Shown: one piece after another, positions 33,448 to 42,428 of the stretch
Layout: the number at the start of each line of letters is the position of its first letter
How positions within the stretch are numbered: position 1 is the first letter of the stretch
Source of the DNA: CATQHB01 sp965262595
GTDB taxonomy: Bacteria; Chloroflexota; Dehalococcoidia; Lucifugimonadales; UBA3495
Length of the DNA stretch: 64,000 nt
NCBI GenBank assembly: GCA_965262595.1
Contig: OZ253548.1
Span: 62,001-126,000 of the forward strand
Direction of reading: 5' to 3'
Made by a program: the position numbers and the translations under genes
The notes under the pieces: model-generated
Seen by the model: the letters and a program-made list of their open reading frames with translations, nothing else
Databases searched by the model: none
What the model was told of the DNA's origin: nothing

Positions 33448-35118
33448 ATGTCCGAAAAGATGACTGGGAAGCAAGCCTTGCTGGAGATGCTGAAGGCCGA
33501 AGGGGTGCGCTTCATTTTTGGGAACCCCGGCACCAGCGAGGGGCCGATAATAGACATACTTGGAGATTACCCGGAATTCCGGTACATATTGGCGTTACAG
33601 GAAAGCGTCGCGGTTGGGATGGGGGAGTCTTACGCCAGGGCCACCGGCGCCGCTTCGTTTGTCAGCCTCCACGTAGATAGCGGACTGGCCAACGGAATCG
33701 CCCTGATGTTGGATGCTTACAACACCGGGACTCCAATGGTGGTCACCTCGGCCAACTACGATGTCCGCAAGATTTCAGAAAATAAGACCGACCTGGCGGA
33801 GTTGGTGCGCCCGGTAACCAAATGGTCGGTGGAGCTGACCCATGCCGAACAAATCCCCAGCGCAATCAGGAGGGCTTTCAACGAAGCCAACAGCCATCCC
33901 AGAGGCCCGGTTTACGTGGGCTTCACCTCCAACGCATTGGAGGGAACGGCGGAAATGAACATTGTGCCTTCCCACCCCATTTTCGACGCTACACGGCCCA
34001 GCCTGGAGGGTATTGAACAGGCTTCGACTTTGTTGTTGGGGGCCAGCAATCCCATAATGATGGTAGGGGACCGGGTGTCGGATGACGGCGCCATTGATCA
34101 GGCGGTGCAACTGGCCGAATTGCTGGGATTGCCGGTGTATCAGTCCCGCGGCGCGGAAGTCTCGTTTCCCACAACTCACGGGCAATTCTTCGGGAACTTT
34201 TCCCTGCGGGTAGCCGATAACCGGGCCATCTTGCAGGACGTGGATTTGGTCCTGGCCGTGGGCATGGACGCCTTTGAAGAGCTGTTTTATTGGGGGGACA
34301 TCATCCTGAAGCCGGAGACCAAGCTGGTCCACATTGACCCTATCCCCGGCCGTGTGGGCAAGTCGGAACCCCCCGACGTCGGCATAGTGGCCCACTGTGG
34401 TCTGGCCTTGGCGGAGCTGGCGGAGGCCATTGACGGAAAGTTATCTCCCGGCGACCGAGCCGAAATAGACCAACGCCGGGTAGCCGTAGTCTCGGAATCT
34501 CGGCGCAGCCGGCAGGCCTTTGAGGAATCGGTCTCCGCCAAATGGGACGGCAAACCCATGAGTCCGGCCCGAATGATGGCCGAGCTGGCCGCCGCCGTGC
34601 CGGACAACGCGGTGATTGTCGATGACGCGATCAGCAACCGGGCGATGCTGCGGCATTATTTCCAGGCCCACCAACGGGGTGATATCCGGGGAGTTCGAGG
34701 GCAGTCCATCGGGGGTGGAATCGGCGCGACCATGGGAACTCAATGCGCTAATCCGGACCGGCCGGTGTTCGGCATCATTGGTGACGGCAGCGCGATGATG
34801 ACGGTTCAGGGATTGTGGACCGCCGCCAACGACAACATTCCCTGCATATTCGTTATTTGTAACAATGGAATGTACCGCGTGTTGAAGGTCAACTTCAACA
34901 TCTACCAGAAAGACGTACTGGAGCTTCCCGAGACCTCCGGCGGCAACCTGCTGTACTCGGACTTTGGCACTCCCTTCGACCTGGCGTCAATCGCCAGCAG
35001 CATGGGCGTCCACGGCGAACGCATCTCCGATCCTGCCGAAATCAAGCCCGCAGTGGACCGGGCGGTAGCGTCAGGCAAACCGGCGTTATTGGATATCGTT
35101 ATCGATGGGTCGCTTTGA
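33448..35118 (+). CDS. Thiamine-diphosphate-dependent decarboxylase/lyase, benzoylformate-decarboxylase-like
   Basis: A 556-residue ThDP enzyme. ATG 33448 is chosen for its GGAGG site and the family start Met-Thr-Gly-Lys-Gln-Ala. The catalytic Glu52 is in LALQESVAVGMGESYA, and the cofactor motif is Gly445-Asp446-Gly447 with Asn-Asn about 26 residues later (VICNNGMYRVLK). All activation residues are intact. The three-domain layout (Pyr, middle, PP) matches benzoylformate decarboxylase and acetolactate synthase relatives. An alpha/beta hydrolase follows on the same strand. It would cleave or join 2-oxo acids; the exact substrate is unknown. Confidence 0.9.
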   Translation: MSEKMTGKQALLEMLKAEGVRFIFGNPGTSEGPIIDILGDYPEFRYILALQESVAVGMGESYARATGAASFVSLHVDSGLANGIALMLDAYNTGTPMVVTSANYDVRKISENKTDLAELVRPVTKWSVELTHAEQIPSAIRRAFNEANSHPRGPVYVGFTSNALEGTAEMNIVPSHPIFDATRPSLEGIEQASTLLLGASNPIMMVGDRVSDDGAIDQAVQLAELLGLPVYQSRGAEVSFPTTHGQFFGNFSLRVADNRAILQDVDLVLAVGMDAFEELFYWGDIILKPETKLVHIDPIPGRVGKSEPPDVGIVAHCGLALAELAEAIDGKLSPGDRAEIDQRRVAVVSESRRSRQAFEESVSAKWDGKPMSPARMMAELAAAVPDNAVIVDDAISNRAMLRHYFQAHQRGDIRGVRGQSIGGGIGATMGTQCANPDRPVFGIIGDGSAMMTVQGLWTAANDNIPCIFVICNNGMYRVLKVNFNIYQKDVLELPETSGGNLLYSDFGTPFDLASIASSMGVHGERISDPAEIKPAVDRAVASGKPALLDIVIDGSL

Positions 35119-35232
35119 TAAGGAAGACAAGTGATAAAGACGACCGGGAAATCTTCTTATGCCCGCATTCTTAAGTGAACGGAATGGCCTTGCTTTATCG
35201 CTTGTCGGGCGTTCGAAAGTGAGAGGTTGGCC

Positions 35233-36135
35233 TTGGTAGCGCTATCGGCCAGCAAATACGTTAACGCCAACGGCGTTCGGCTGCACTTCCTGGAATGGGG
35301 AAATCCCACCCGGCCGACAGTGCTGATGTTGCACGGCATTGGGCTTTGCGCCCAAGTATGGAGCTGGACCGCCAAACGTTTGGCCCCGAATTATCATGTT
35401 TTGGCCTTCGATTTGCGGGGCCACGGAGATTCCGAAGACCCCGGTCATGGTTATAACTTTGAACAGTTGGGGCGTGACTTGGTAGAAGCGACTATAACGT
35501 TGGGCTTGGAGCGTCCCCACGTTGTCGGGCACTCGGCGGGAGGCTCCGCCGCCATTATTGCCAACGCCCTGTCGCCGGGCTTGCTGGGTCCCACCATGGT
35601 CATCGACTCCCGGGTTGGGGGCAGCCGCGCCCTATCCTCCCGTCCGGACATGAGGGATCGGCCAACTCGAACCCGCCGTAAACGTTCGATATGGGACAGC
35701 AGGGATGCCATGTTCCAGGCCTACTCCGGCCGCAGGGTTTTCAAGACTTGGGAGAAAGAAATATTTGCGGACTACATTGCCGGCTGCGCCCGTGACCTGC
35801 CTTCCGGACAAGTGGAGCTAAAGTGCCCTCCCGAGGTTGAGGCGGTCTTCTATGAACGGCGGGCCGCCTTAAACACGTCACCCTATGTGATAGGTCTGTC
35901 GGGCGCCTACCTGTTCTTGCTGGGGAATTACCCCGGCGCCCAGACGCTGGACGACCCGGGGATTCAGGAGTTCCTTCGGGAAGCCCCGAATACTCAGGTT
36001 AAAGTTGCGGCTCAAGGCTCCCATTTTCTGCCAATGGAACAGCCGCAATTGGTTTTGGATGAGATAGAAGGGTTCTTGTTGCAAAATGGCGCCGATCCGA
36101 CAATCAGAGCATCAGACATAAATGGACCGGCATAA
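35233..36135 (+). CDS. Alpha/beta hydrolase
   Basis: An approximately 300-residue alpha/beta hydrolase. The TTG at 35233 is proposed because GAGAGG lies 6 bases upstream; a TTG at 35227 is the alternative and no ATG is available. The oxyanion region is LMLHGIGLCAQVW, the strand after it is VLAFDLRGHGDSEDPG, and the nucleophile elbow is Gly-His-Ser-Ala-Gly-Gly (VVGHSAGGSAA). The catalytic His is in QGSHFLPMEQP near the end. The sequence resembles the lactonase/esterase types that act on ring-cleavage products. It follows the ThDP gene and its stop directly abuts the clpS start (TAA then ATG), so the two are likely coupled. Confidence 0.88.
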   Translation: MVALSASKYVNANGVRLHFLEWGNPTRPTVLMLHGIGLCAQVWSWTAKRLAPNYHVLAFDLRGHGDSEDPGHGYNFEQLGRDLVEATITLGLERPHVVGHSAGGSAAIIANALSPGLLGPTMVIDSRVGGSRALSSRPDMRDRPTRTRRKRSIWDSRDAMFQAYSGRRVFKTWEKEIFADYIAGCARDLPSGQVELKCPPEVEAVFYERRAALNTSPYVIGLSGAYLFLLGNYPGAQTLDDPGIQEFLREAPNTQVKVAAQGSHFLPMEQPQLVLDEIEGFLLQNGADPTIRASDINGPA

Positions 36136-36456
36136 ATGGACCTGACGATAGCCAACGCTGAGACGACGACCACTACGCGCACCGAAACAGACCGGGAACA
36201 ACGCACTCTGAGCGAAATACTCCCGCCCTACTCGGTGATACTGCACAACGACGATGACAGCGGCATGGATTATGTGGTGGCGGCGTTGGTCAAGAGCGTG
36301 CCGAGCCTGGGCACCGCCGATGCGGTTCGGATTATGTTGGAAGCCCACGAACAGGGCCGCGCCGTGGTGATTACCTGTCCGCTGGAACCCGCCGAATATT
36401 ACCGGGACCGCATCCGCACCTTCGGTCTCGGAGTAACCATCGAGAAAGCGGCCTAG
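36136..36456 (+). CDS. clpS: ATP-dependent Clp protease adaptor ClpS
   Basis: A 106-residue ClpS, the N-recognin that delivers proteins with N-terminal Phe, Leu, Trp or Tyr to ClpAP/ClpCP. A 25-residue Thr/Glu-rich flexible tail precedes the fold. The core PYSVILHNDDDSGMDYVV holds the substrate-pocket Asn-Asp-Asp, and AHEQGRAVV holds the pocket His, matching the key residues of E. coli ClpS. It starts on the base after the alpha/beta hydrolase stop, which puts a housekeeping proteolysis gene inside a catabolic cluster. ClpS in many bacteria sits beside clpA; here neither clpA nor aat is nearby. No ribosome site is obvious, which supports translational coupling. Confidence 0.9.
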   Translation: MDLTIANAETTTTTRTETDREQRTLSEILPPYSVILHNDDDSGMDYVVAALVKSVPSLGTADAVRIMLEAHEQGRAVVITCPLEPAEYYRDRIRTFGLGVTIEKAA

Positions 36457-36671
36457 AGAAAACGGCCTGATTGTCCCATTCGTTCGAAGGTTGGGAAAGA
36501 AAAGTCTGGCGGAGGTCTGTTGCGCATCGGCGCTGATGCCTCCCCTTGCCAGGGGCGCCAAGTAAAGCGAACGACAAGTGATGACCGTGGGCGGTGGGAA
36601 TGTTAAAGTAAAACGGCCCGCCCAAAATTACTTGCCCAATTGAATCTACAATTTATTGACCCTATTTACCT

Positions 36672-36677
36672 TATAAT
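36672..36677 (+). promoter_or_regulatory. -10 box upstream of the second ThDP gene
   Basis: TATAAT in the context ACCTTATAATCGG, 39 bases before the ATG at 36717. A TTGACC lies only 10 bases upstream of it, too close to be a standard -35. Confidence 0.4.
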
Positions 36678-36716
36678 CGGACCTAATACAGCTTCTACTT
36701 ACAGGAGGACTGATCA

Positions 36717-38372
36717 ATGACTATTGACGTAGCCACCGGCATTGCCCGTATTCTCAAGCAGGAAGGAGTCGAATGGGTTTCAACGTTTCCGGTCTGCCGG
36801 GTGAACAATGCCCTGGGCCGGGAGGGCGTGCCTATGGTGATGATGCGCGATGACCGTTACGCCGTTGCGGTTGCCGACGCCTACTCTCGAATCACCGCCG
36901 GCAACCGCATCGGGGTGTGTACTTTCCAGGGAGGAGTCAACGCCGCAGGTATGCAGTACGCCTACGCCGGCATGGCCCAAGCCTTTGAAGATGGGTCGCC
37001 GGTGCTGTGCATCACTGACGGTGTCCCCATCGGAAGCTCCGGCAACAGCCAATTCGATGTGGCGTCCAGCATGAAGACGGTCTCCAAGTGGTTCGGCTAC
37101 GTGGACCAACCTGACCGGGTGCCGGAGTTTATGCGGCGGGCGTTTACTATGCTGCGAAGCGGACGTCCTGGTCCGGTAATTCTGGCGATACCGAACCCCA
37201 CCGGGACCTATGACGAGACCGCAGACCCTTACTACCCGGTTAAGGGTTGGAAGGCCGCCCCGGACCCGACCGATGTTAGCCTGGCGGTCGATCTGCTGTT
37301 GAAGGCCGAAAACCCGTTGGTTTACGCCGGCGAGGGTGTTATTTATGCCGGTGCGGCGCCGGAATTGCTGGCCTTTGCCGAAGCTGCCAACACGCCGGTG
37401 GTCACCACGCTAAAGGCCAAAGGCGCCTTCCCCGAAAATCACCCCTTGTTCGTCGGCGTCCGGGGCGACCAGGTGACCAACTATCTGAACAAGAGCGATT
37501 TGATTCTGGCGGTTGGCTCCAGTCTTTCCCCGGGCCGTTTCAGCCACGCCCTTCCAAACGCCGCAGGTAAGACCATCATCCATTGCAACGTTGACGAGCT
37601 CCACGTTAACAAGGTTTACTCGACGGCCCAGGCGGTGATCGGAGATGCCAAGTTTACGCTGCGGGCCCTGGCCAACGAGGTTTCCAACCGTGGGGGCGGC
37701 CCCCGTCGGCCCACCGAGGACGTGGCGTTGGAAGTCAAGGGGGAGCGGGACGCGGCCATGGCCCAATACCGGGAAGCCATGGCATCCAATGACCAACCGA
37801 TCAATCCCTACCGGGTCTATGCCGGGCTGATGGAGGCCCTTGACCCCCAGAACTCGTTCGTCACTCACGAATCGGGCAACACCCGCGACCAACTGAGCAC
37901 GGTCTATGACACCCTGGTTCCGCGGGGATTTCTGGGTTGGGGCAACGTTTCGACCTTGGGCTTCAGCTGGGCCGCGGCCATTGCCGCCAAGCTGGCCGAC
38001 CCGGATCGGCCTTCGGTGGCAGTCACCGGCGAGGCGGGATTAGGGTACATGATGGGCAACCTGGAAGTGGCCCTGCGGCAAAAGCTGGGCGTAACTGTGG
38101 TGCATGTCAGCAACGGCGGTTTTGCCGGCTATGGCCCCGGTTTCTGGGGTCCCGGCCATGATCCGTTTACCCACTCGGTGTTGGGCTATGACGACGTTGA
38201 TATGTCCAAGGTCATCGGTGAGTTGGGTTTCCACACCGAACGGGTCAGAGAACCCGACGAGGTTGTCCCCGCTCTTCGGCGTGCCTTGGCTGCCAATGAA
38301 TCGCAACAGCCGGCATACATTGAGTTCATTTGTAGCCAATTCCCGATTTACGGTCAGTGGGTTGGGGGTTAA
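36717..38372 (+). CDS. Thiamine-diphosphate-type enzyme with altered cofactor motifs
   Basis: A 551-residue protein with the three-domain layout of acetolactate-synthase-like ThDP enzymes. Two hallmark sites differ from the family. The activating Glu of the usual Arg-His-Glu is Asp46 (VMMRDDRYAVAVADAYSR), and the Gly-Asp-Gly cofactor motif reads Gly438-Glu439-Ala440, with Ser465-Asn466 where Asn-Asn is expected, at the correct 26-residue spacing. The fold and second Asn are kept, so it may still bind ThDP with Mg2+ or act by another mechanism, or have a regulatory role. An AGGAGGACTG site precedes the ATG. A THI5-like gene follows on the same strand. Confidence 0.88.
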   Translation: MTIDVATGIARILKQEGVEWVSTFPVCRVNNALGREGVPMVMMRDDRYAVAVADAYSRITAGNRIGVCTFQGGVNAAGMQYAYAGMAQAFEDGSPVLCITDGVPIGSSGNSQFDVASSMKTVSKWFGYVDQPDRVPEFMRRAFTMLRSGRPGPVILAIPNPTGTYDETADPYYPVKGWKAAPDPTDVSLAVDLLLKAENPLVYAGEGVIYAGAAPELLAFAEAANTPVVTTLKAKGAFPENHPLFVGVRGDQVTNYLNKSDLILAVGSSLSPGRFSHALPNAAGKTIIHCNVDELHVNKVYSTAQAVIGDAKFTLRALANEVSNRGGGPRRPTEDVALEVKGERDAAMAQYREAMASNDQPINPYRVYAGLMEALDPQNSFVTHESGNTRDQLSTVYDTLVPRGFLGWGNVSTLGFSWAAAIAAKLADPDRPSVAVTGEAGLGYMMGNLEVALRQKLGVTVVHVSNGGFAGYGPGFWGPGHDPFTHSVLGYDDVDMSKVIGELGFHTERVREPDEVVPALRRALAANESQQPAYIEFICSQFPIYGQWVGG

Positions 38373-38595
38373 GGCTGGCGGGAAGGGCCGGAACAAATGT
38401 AGGCAGGTTCCGGCCCGCGTTGTCGCCTGGCAAACCGGCCGGGCGGGCGCAATTTTGACCGTAGCTTAAGTTATACATTAAGAGACGGATTTACTGAGAC
38501 CACCGCAGGGGACGAGGTTGCCTGCGTCACAATTAATTCCCGGCCCAGGCTCCCTCGGTCCGAGTTTAGCGGCTAAACTGACACTGGAGGAGGCA

Positions 38596-39513
38596 ATGAC
38601 GACTTCAACTGAGACCAACAAGATCCGGATATCCGCAATGAACGCCGTTCACGACCTGTCGGTGTTGGTGGCCCGCGATGAGGGCCTTTTCGAGGATGAA
38701 GGCTTGGACGTTGAGGTGGTGGAGACCGCCGGCACCGCCCGGGCCAACCCGGTCGGAGACGCGCTACAGTCGAAGGTGTTTGACCGCACGTTGGAGACAC
38801 TTTACAACAACCGTGGTCTGGACCAGTACCGTATGTGTGAGTGGGGAGTCATGAAGCGTGCGGTAGAGGCGACCCGGTCGGGTCAACGCCCGGCCCGGAT
38901 CGTTGCGTTGGGCGCGGCCATGACCCGGATGGCCATTGTTACTTCTCCCGACGGCGGCATTTATGAACCCGAACAGCTCAAGGATAAACCGGTGGCGGTC
39001 AGCCCCTTCAACGGTTCCCATTTCACCACTCTCAAGATGTTGGAGGGGTTTATTGAGCGGTCCCACATTCAGGCGGTCCACGCCGGCACGATGTTGGAAC
39101 GTATTGAAGCGGTGCGAAAGGGAGAAGTGGCCGCGGCCAACGTCATGGAGCCCTGGATTAGCGTGGTGGAGAAACAGGGGTTCCGGGTGATAATGGAAAG
39201 CAACTCCACCCGAGCCGAAGCGGCCAGCGACGACCTGGATGGTCCCACCCTGGCCGCGATGTTTCGCGCCCAGGCGCGCGCCGCCGGCATGATTAACGAC
39301 CAACCCGCCAAGTATGCCCATTACTTCGTCAACGAAGCGCAGGGTTTGCTGGAAGCCCACGAACTGAACACGAGCCGGCTAATCTACGCTCCGCCCACGC
39401 CTTATACGCGCGAGCGATTCGAGGACACCTACGGGTGGATGCAAAATTACCCGGACCTGGTCACCGCCGGAGCTTCCTTCGAAGAAGTGGTGGACGGCCG
39501 AGCCTGGAACTGA
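38596..39513 (+). CDS. SBP-fold (NMT1/THI5-like) protein without signal peptide
   Basis: A 305-residue protein of the NMT1/THI5/SsuA fold, the type-II binding-protein fold. ATG 38596 has GGAGGAGG at 4-8 bases; the longer upstream frame is not conserved. No signal or lipobox is present, so it is predicted to be cytoplasmic, and there is no ABC transporter nearby. Motifs shared with the paralogue at 51679 are Cys81-Glu-Trp-Gly, Gly-Ser-His-Phe (near 137) and Met-Glu-Pro (near 187). Yeast Thi5 and related cytoplasmic proteins of this fold make the thiamine pyrimidine, and others are decarboxylases, so an enzyme role is possible. It follows the altered ThDP gene. Confidence 0.8.
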   Translation: MTTSTETNKIRISAMNAVHDLSVLVARDEGLFEDEGLDVEVVETAGTARANPVGDALQSKVFDRTLETLYNNRGLDQYRMCEWGVMKRAVEATRSGQRPARIVALGAAMTRMAIVTSPDGGIYEPEQLKDKPVAVSPFNGSHFTTLKMLEGFIERSHIQAVHAGTMLERIEAVRKGEVAAANVMEPWISVVEKQGFRVIMESNSTRAEAASDDLDGPTLAAMFRAQARAAGMINDQPAKYAHYFVNEAQGLLEAHELNTSRLIYAPPTPYTRERFEDTYGWMQNYPDLVTAGASFEEVVDGRAWN

Positions 39514-39626
39514 GCCGGTACGGAACCGGATATATTGGAGCGAAGGAAGGCCCCAGCGTACCGGTTCCTCTATTGGAAGGAGCCCGCTATTGGACGGAGC
39601 CTGCCGCCGTCGAGGTCACCGGCGGC

Positions 39627-39929
39627 CTAAGCGTCGGGCAGCACCGAATTTACGAACCACCGCTCGGTCTTGGCAATGTATTGGGCTGGGTCGGGATCCA
39701 ACGACGCGCGCTCTGGAGAACCATAGTAGGCGGCTTGCTTGGCGTCCCAATCCTCGTCGCCGTTGTATGAAACTTCCCACACGAACTCATTGCGCTCCGG
39801 AATGACACCGGCCCGCTCTATCTTGTAGCCGTGTTCCAGGTGAAGCGGATAGACCCCGGCTAACCATCCCTTGACGAACTCGTCCATCTTGCCTTTGTTG
39901 ATTGTATAAATGCGCAGTTGTCTGATCAT
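39627..39929 (-). CDS. NIPSNAP family protein
   Basis: A 100-residue NIPSNAP-family protein with a dimeric ferredoxin-like alpha/beta barrel. ATG 39929 is chosen for its AAGGA site and the family opening IRQLRIYTINKGKMDEFVKG. The C-terminal part with EVSYNGDEDWDAKQAAYYGS and Trp-Phe-Val-Asn is typical. NIPSNAP proteins are often found beside catabolic enzymes with unknown roles. It converges with the THI5-like gene. Confidence 0.8.
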   Translation of the reverse strand: MIRQLRIYTINKGKMDEFVKGWLAGVYPLHLEHGYKIERAGVIPERNEFVWEVSYNGDEDWDAKQAAYYGSPERASLDPDPAQYIAKTERWFVNSVLPDA

Positions 39930-40464
39930 GCTTATCCTTTCCAATGAGTTTGCCCGGCAAGAGCCGGATTGGCTTACCTAACCGGCGGTAAAACCCTGCT
40001 CCGGTTGGCGGCAGTTTTGGGGGCTTAAATCTTCAAAGGTTACCTGCCCGGTTCCCACTCGGTAGGTTGGACTCCCCATGGTGGTGTGTCTTGTTTGCCC
40101 CTTCCGCGCCCAACGGGCGCTTTCCGATTATACTCCAAAAATCTGCAGTGCCCCTGCGCCGTTGATTTGGCCGCAATTTGGCGGCAAGGCGGGTGATAGG
40201 TCGCATCTTCCGGTAGTTGAGACAGCGAAATCCAACAAGGTAGCGTGGAGCGGCTGATATTAGGTTCGAATCTCCGTAGGCGGGGCCTGTTTCTACGGCA
40301 GGCAAGGCAACCTTCCAGGATGTGGATGGGCCGGTGAGCCTACCAAGGCTCAGCGCTTAATATTGGACCACCCCGCCCGGGGGCCCTGGATGCCAGCAGT
40401 AAGGCTGAGGCCCAGAGGACAAAGGCTGGCAATTGCATGGCTGGTCAATCTTACTTGGCGCCGC
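39930..40464. other. Intergenic region
   Basis: A 535-base gap with no recognised gene, promoter or repeat. A GGTTCGAATC at 40262-40272 is not part of a tRNA. Confidence 0.5.
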
Positions 40465-41765
40465 TTACTTGGCCTGGAACAGCAGGAACTCGTCGTCCGT
40501 CCGCATAAACAAGCCATCGCCATACATGCCGTACCGGGTCAGGCGCGGTAGCAAATCAAGGTAGCGTTCCTCCTGCTCCATCAGACCGTCGGGGCCGTCG
40601 CATACTTTCTCCGTATGGGAAAAGGACTGGACATCGTTCGTGATCGACCCGTCGTCTTCGACCATCGCCAGACCCTCGTAGGAGTTGCACCCCGACGCCC
40701 CCGAAATGCCAGCCTTATCGAACGAGATAGTCACTTCGGTTCCCTGGACCACCGAGGTGGGCCGGAGGTTCCACATTCCAAGCTCGAGTTGGCGGAGCTC
40801 GATGAACGCCACCAATGTCCATTCCGAGTCGGCGATGTCTTCGACGGTCGGCCGCAGCGGCTCGAAGGTCAGCGTCCTGCCCCGGGCGCTCCGGATTCTG
40901 AGGCGGCTCGATCCTCCTGCCTCGTTTACCGCGTATTCCCTCGCCCATGACAGGAAGTCCCCGTACTCGCCCTCCAGTCTTTGGGACTGCTCCGGGCATG
41001 ACTGTGGGGTACGAAGCATGGACTGAGAGGGGAAACGCACACTCCCTTCGGATTTACTATAGGTCGCGAGGTAAGCGCGGCAGGGAGTCACGCCGGTGGC
41101 CAGCCGGTCATCCAGGAAGGCCAGAGTCGCCGCACGCAGGTCGCCTTCCCTGTCGCCCTCCGTCAGGAGCCGCCACGCGGTACCCCCAGGTCGATGGGAC
41201 GCCCCGGCAGCGGCGCTTCCCTGACGAAGACCAGTCTGGCCTCGCCCCCGCGGCCAAAGATCTCCAGCCGATCGCCCACAACGCGGAACTTCTCCCCCTG
41301 CATGAGGGCCGACGTGTATGCGTCCGCCTGATCCATGATTCCTTCGGGTTCGACACAGCCCATGGCCGTCTTTTCGAGGGGCAGACCTGAAAACATCCGG
41401 TCGGCGTCGGCAATGGACCTTCCGTCCTCGGATCGTCCTCCGTAGGAGTTGCATCCGTCGAAGCCGCCAAACCGGTTCTCATCTACCTTCAGAGTGACGA
41501 TGGATTCTTCAATGAGCGGGCGACCGTCCAATGAATCGAGAACCCATGTGGCGTGACCGGCTAGCGCCGTCTGCGCAGGTGCAGAGGCGCTGACCGGCGC
41601 CGGAGTGGGAACGCCGGGTTCGGCCGTCGCGCTAGGCTCAACCTCGCCGCATCCCGCTGCGGCCACCATCAGGAGAACCAGGAAAACCAGGAATCCTTGG
41701 ATGAGGCCAAGTCTCGAAACTCCGGTCCGCCGTCTTAACCCTAATCCATTGCTGGTAAACCTCAT
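40465..41765 (-). pseudogene. META-domain (HslJ-like) lipoprotein interrupted by a frameshift
   Basis: Two frames together form one protein. The first (41765 to about 41170) begins with a signal and a lipobox Cys39 (Val-Ala-Ala-Ala-Gly-Cys). It carries one META domain with a GFDGCNSYGG motif and ends after Leu-Gly-Val-Pro-Arg-Gly-Gly-Ser. In the next frame the sequence continues at Gly-Thr-Ala-Trp-Arg-Leu-Leu and carries a second META domain (ISGASGCNSYEGLAMVED) to 40465. The break is at a run of five G bases (minus strand, near 41190); a sixth G restores one frame, so it is a one-base loss or a sequencing error. The intact protein would be a tandem META lipoprotein on the cell surface. AGGAAGG precedes the ATG. 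Confidence 0.8.
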
Positions 41766-42021
41766 TTAATAACCTTCCTGGTATGCCACCCATCCCCTTC
41801 GCGTCGGCGAGTTCACCACTTATAGAGACGTAGCGCCCCTGGAAAAGATTCCCTTTTATTACTTTCGGCCACTCGTAAGGGCGGCGCCCCTTGGAGTTTT
41901 CGGATGCTACGCTTTTCGGGCTATGCCTGTTATCGCAGGGCATTCCGGCCCGGCCAATGTAGGTCGGATATATCTGCGGCCAACCCTCCCAGAAAGCGGG
42001 TGAGCGGGTTAGCCGCTTACC

Positions 42022-42315
42022 CCCCAGCAGCAGGCTCAAGACCGCTTCCGTATTGGACAGGTCCGGCAGAACGTAGCCAGGATTGAGTTTTGCCAGGTCT
42101 TCCGCCGAATAGAAGCCAGTGGCGACCGCCAGGGTGATCACCCCATTGGTGTTGCCGGCCTCCACGTCAGAAGGAGAGTCCCCGATGAGGAACACCTCAC
42201 CAGGACTATAGGTCAATCCGGAAACTCTTTGGCAACTGGCAATGGCAGCGGCAACAACCTGACGCCTTTCAGTGTGGTCTCCTCCGAATCCACCGTCATC
42301 GGGTCGGATACAATA
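42022..42315 (-). pseudogene. C-terminal fragment of a HAD-family hydrolase
   Basis: The frame reads Gly-Gly-Phe-Gly-Gly-Asp-His-Thr-Glu-Arg, then SPGEVFLIGDSPSDVEAG and ATGFYSAEDLAKLNPGYVLP, ending in SNTEAVLSLLL. This is the last third of a phosphoglycolate-phosphatase-like HAD enzyme, with its GDSPSDVEA metal loop. An in-frame TGA stands just upstream (42318-42316), and the N-terminal two thirds, with the catalytic Asp, are missing. The region upstream is occupied by a mobile-element fragment and a CoA-transferase gene. An unrelated open frame runs on past the HAD end to 41638 and is not counted. Confidence 0.65.
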
Positions 42316-42387
42316 TCAGCCAACGAGTTTGACCGACCAACGACCGCACCACCGTTTGAAGTTTGGGTTTAGGCTATGGTGACAGGC

Positions 42388-42428
42388 GCGTGAAGGCGTT
42401 GGCGCTTAATAACTTATTCAGAGTATCC
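42388..42428. repeat. Right-end fragment of the 112-bp miniature element
   Basis: The sequence GCGTTGGCGCTTAATAACTT and on to TTCAGAGTATCC matches the right end of the element at 32781-32892, and it is again followed by TTAG. The left end is missing. It abuts the stop codon of the CoA-transferase gene: TAA is read from the TTA of TTAG. Confidence 0.65.

Noticed and set aside
40262..40272. GGTTCGAATC as the T-arm of a tRNA
   Set aside because: Neither the T-stem nor an acceptor or anticodon stem can be formed around it.
41638..42216. The full 192-codon frame as one HAD protein
   Set aside because: Only the first 65 codons match a HAD enzyme; the rest overlaps the META lipoprotein start and looks like read-through.
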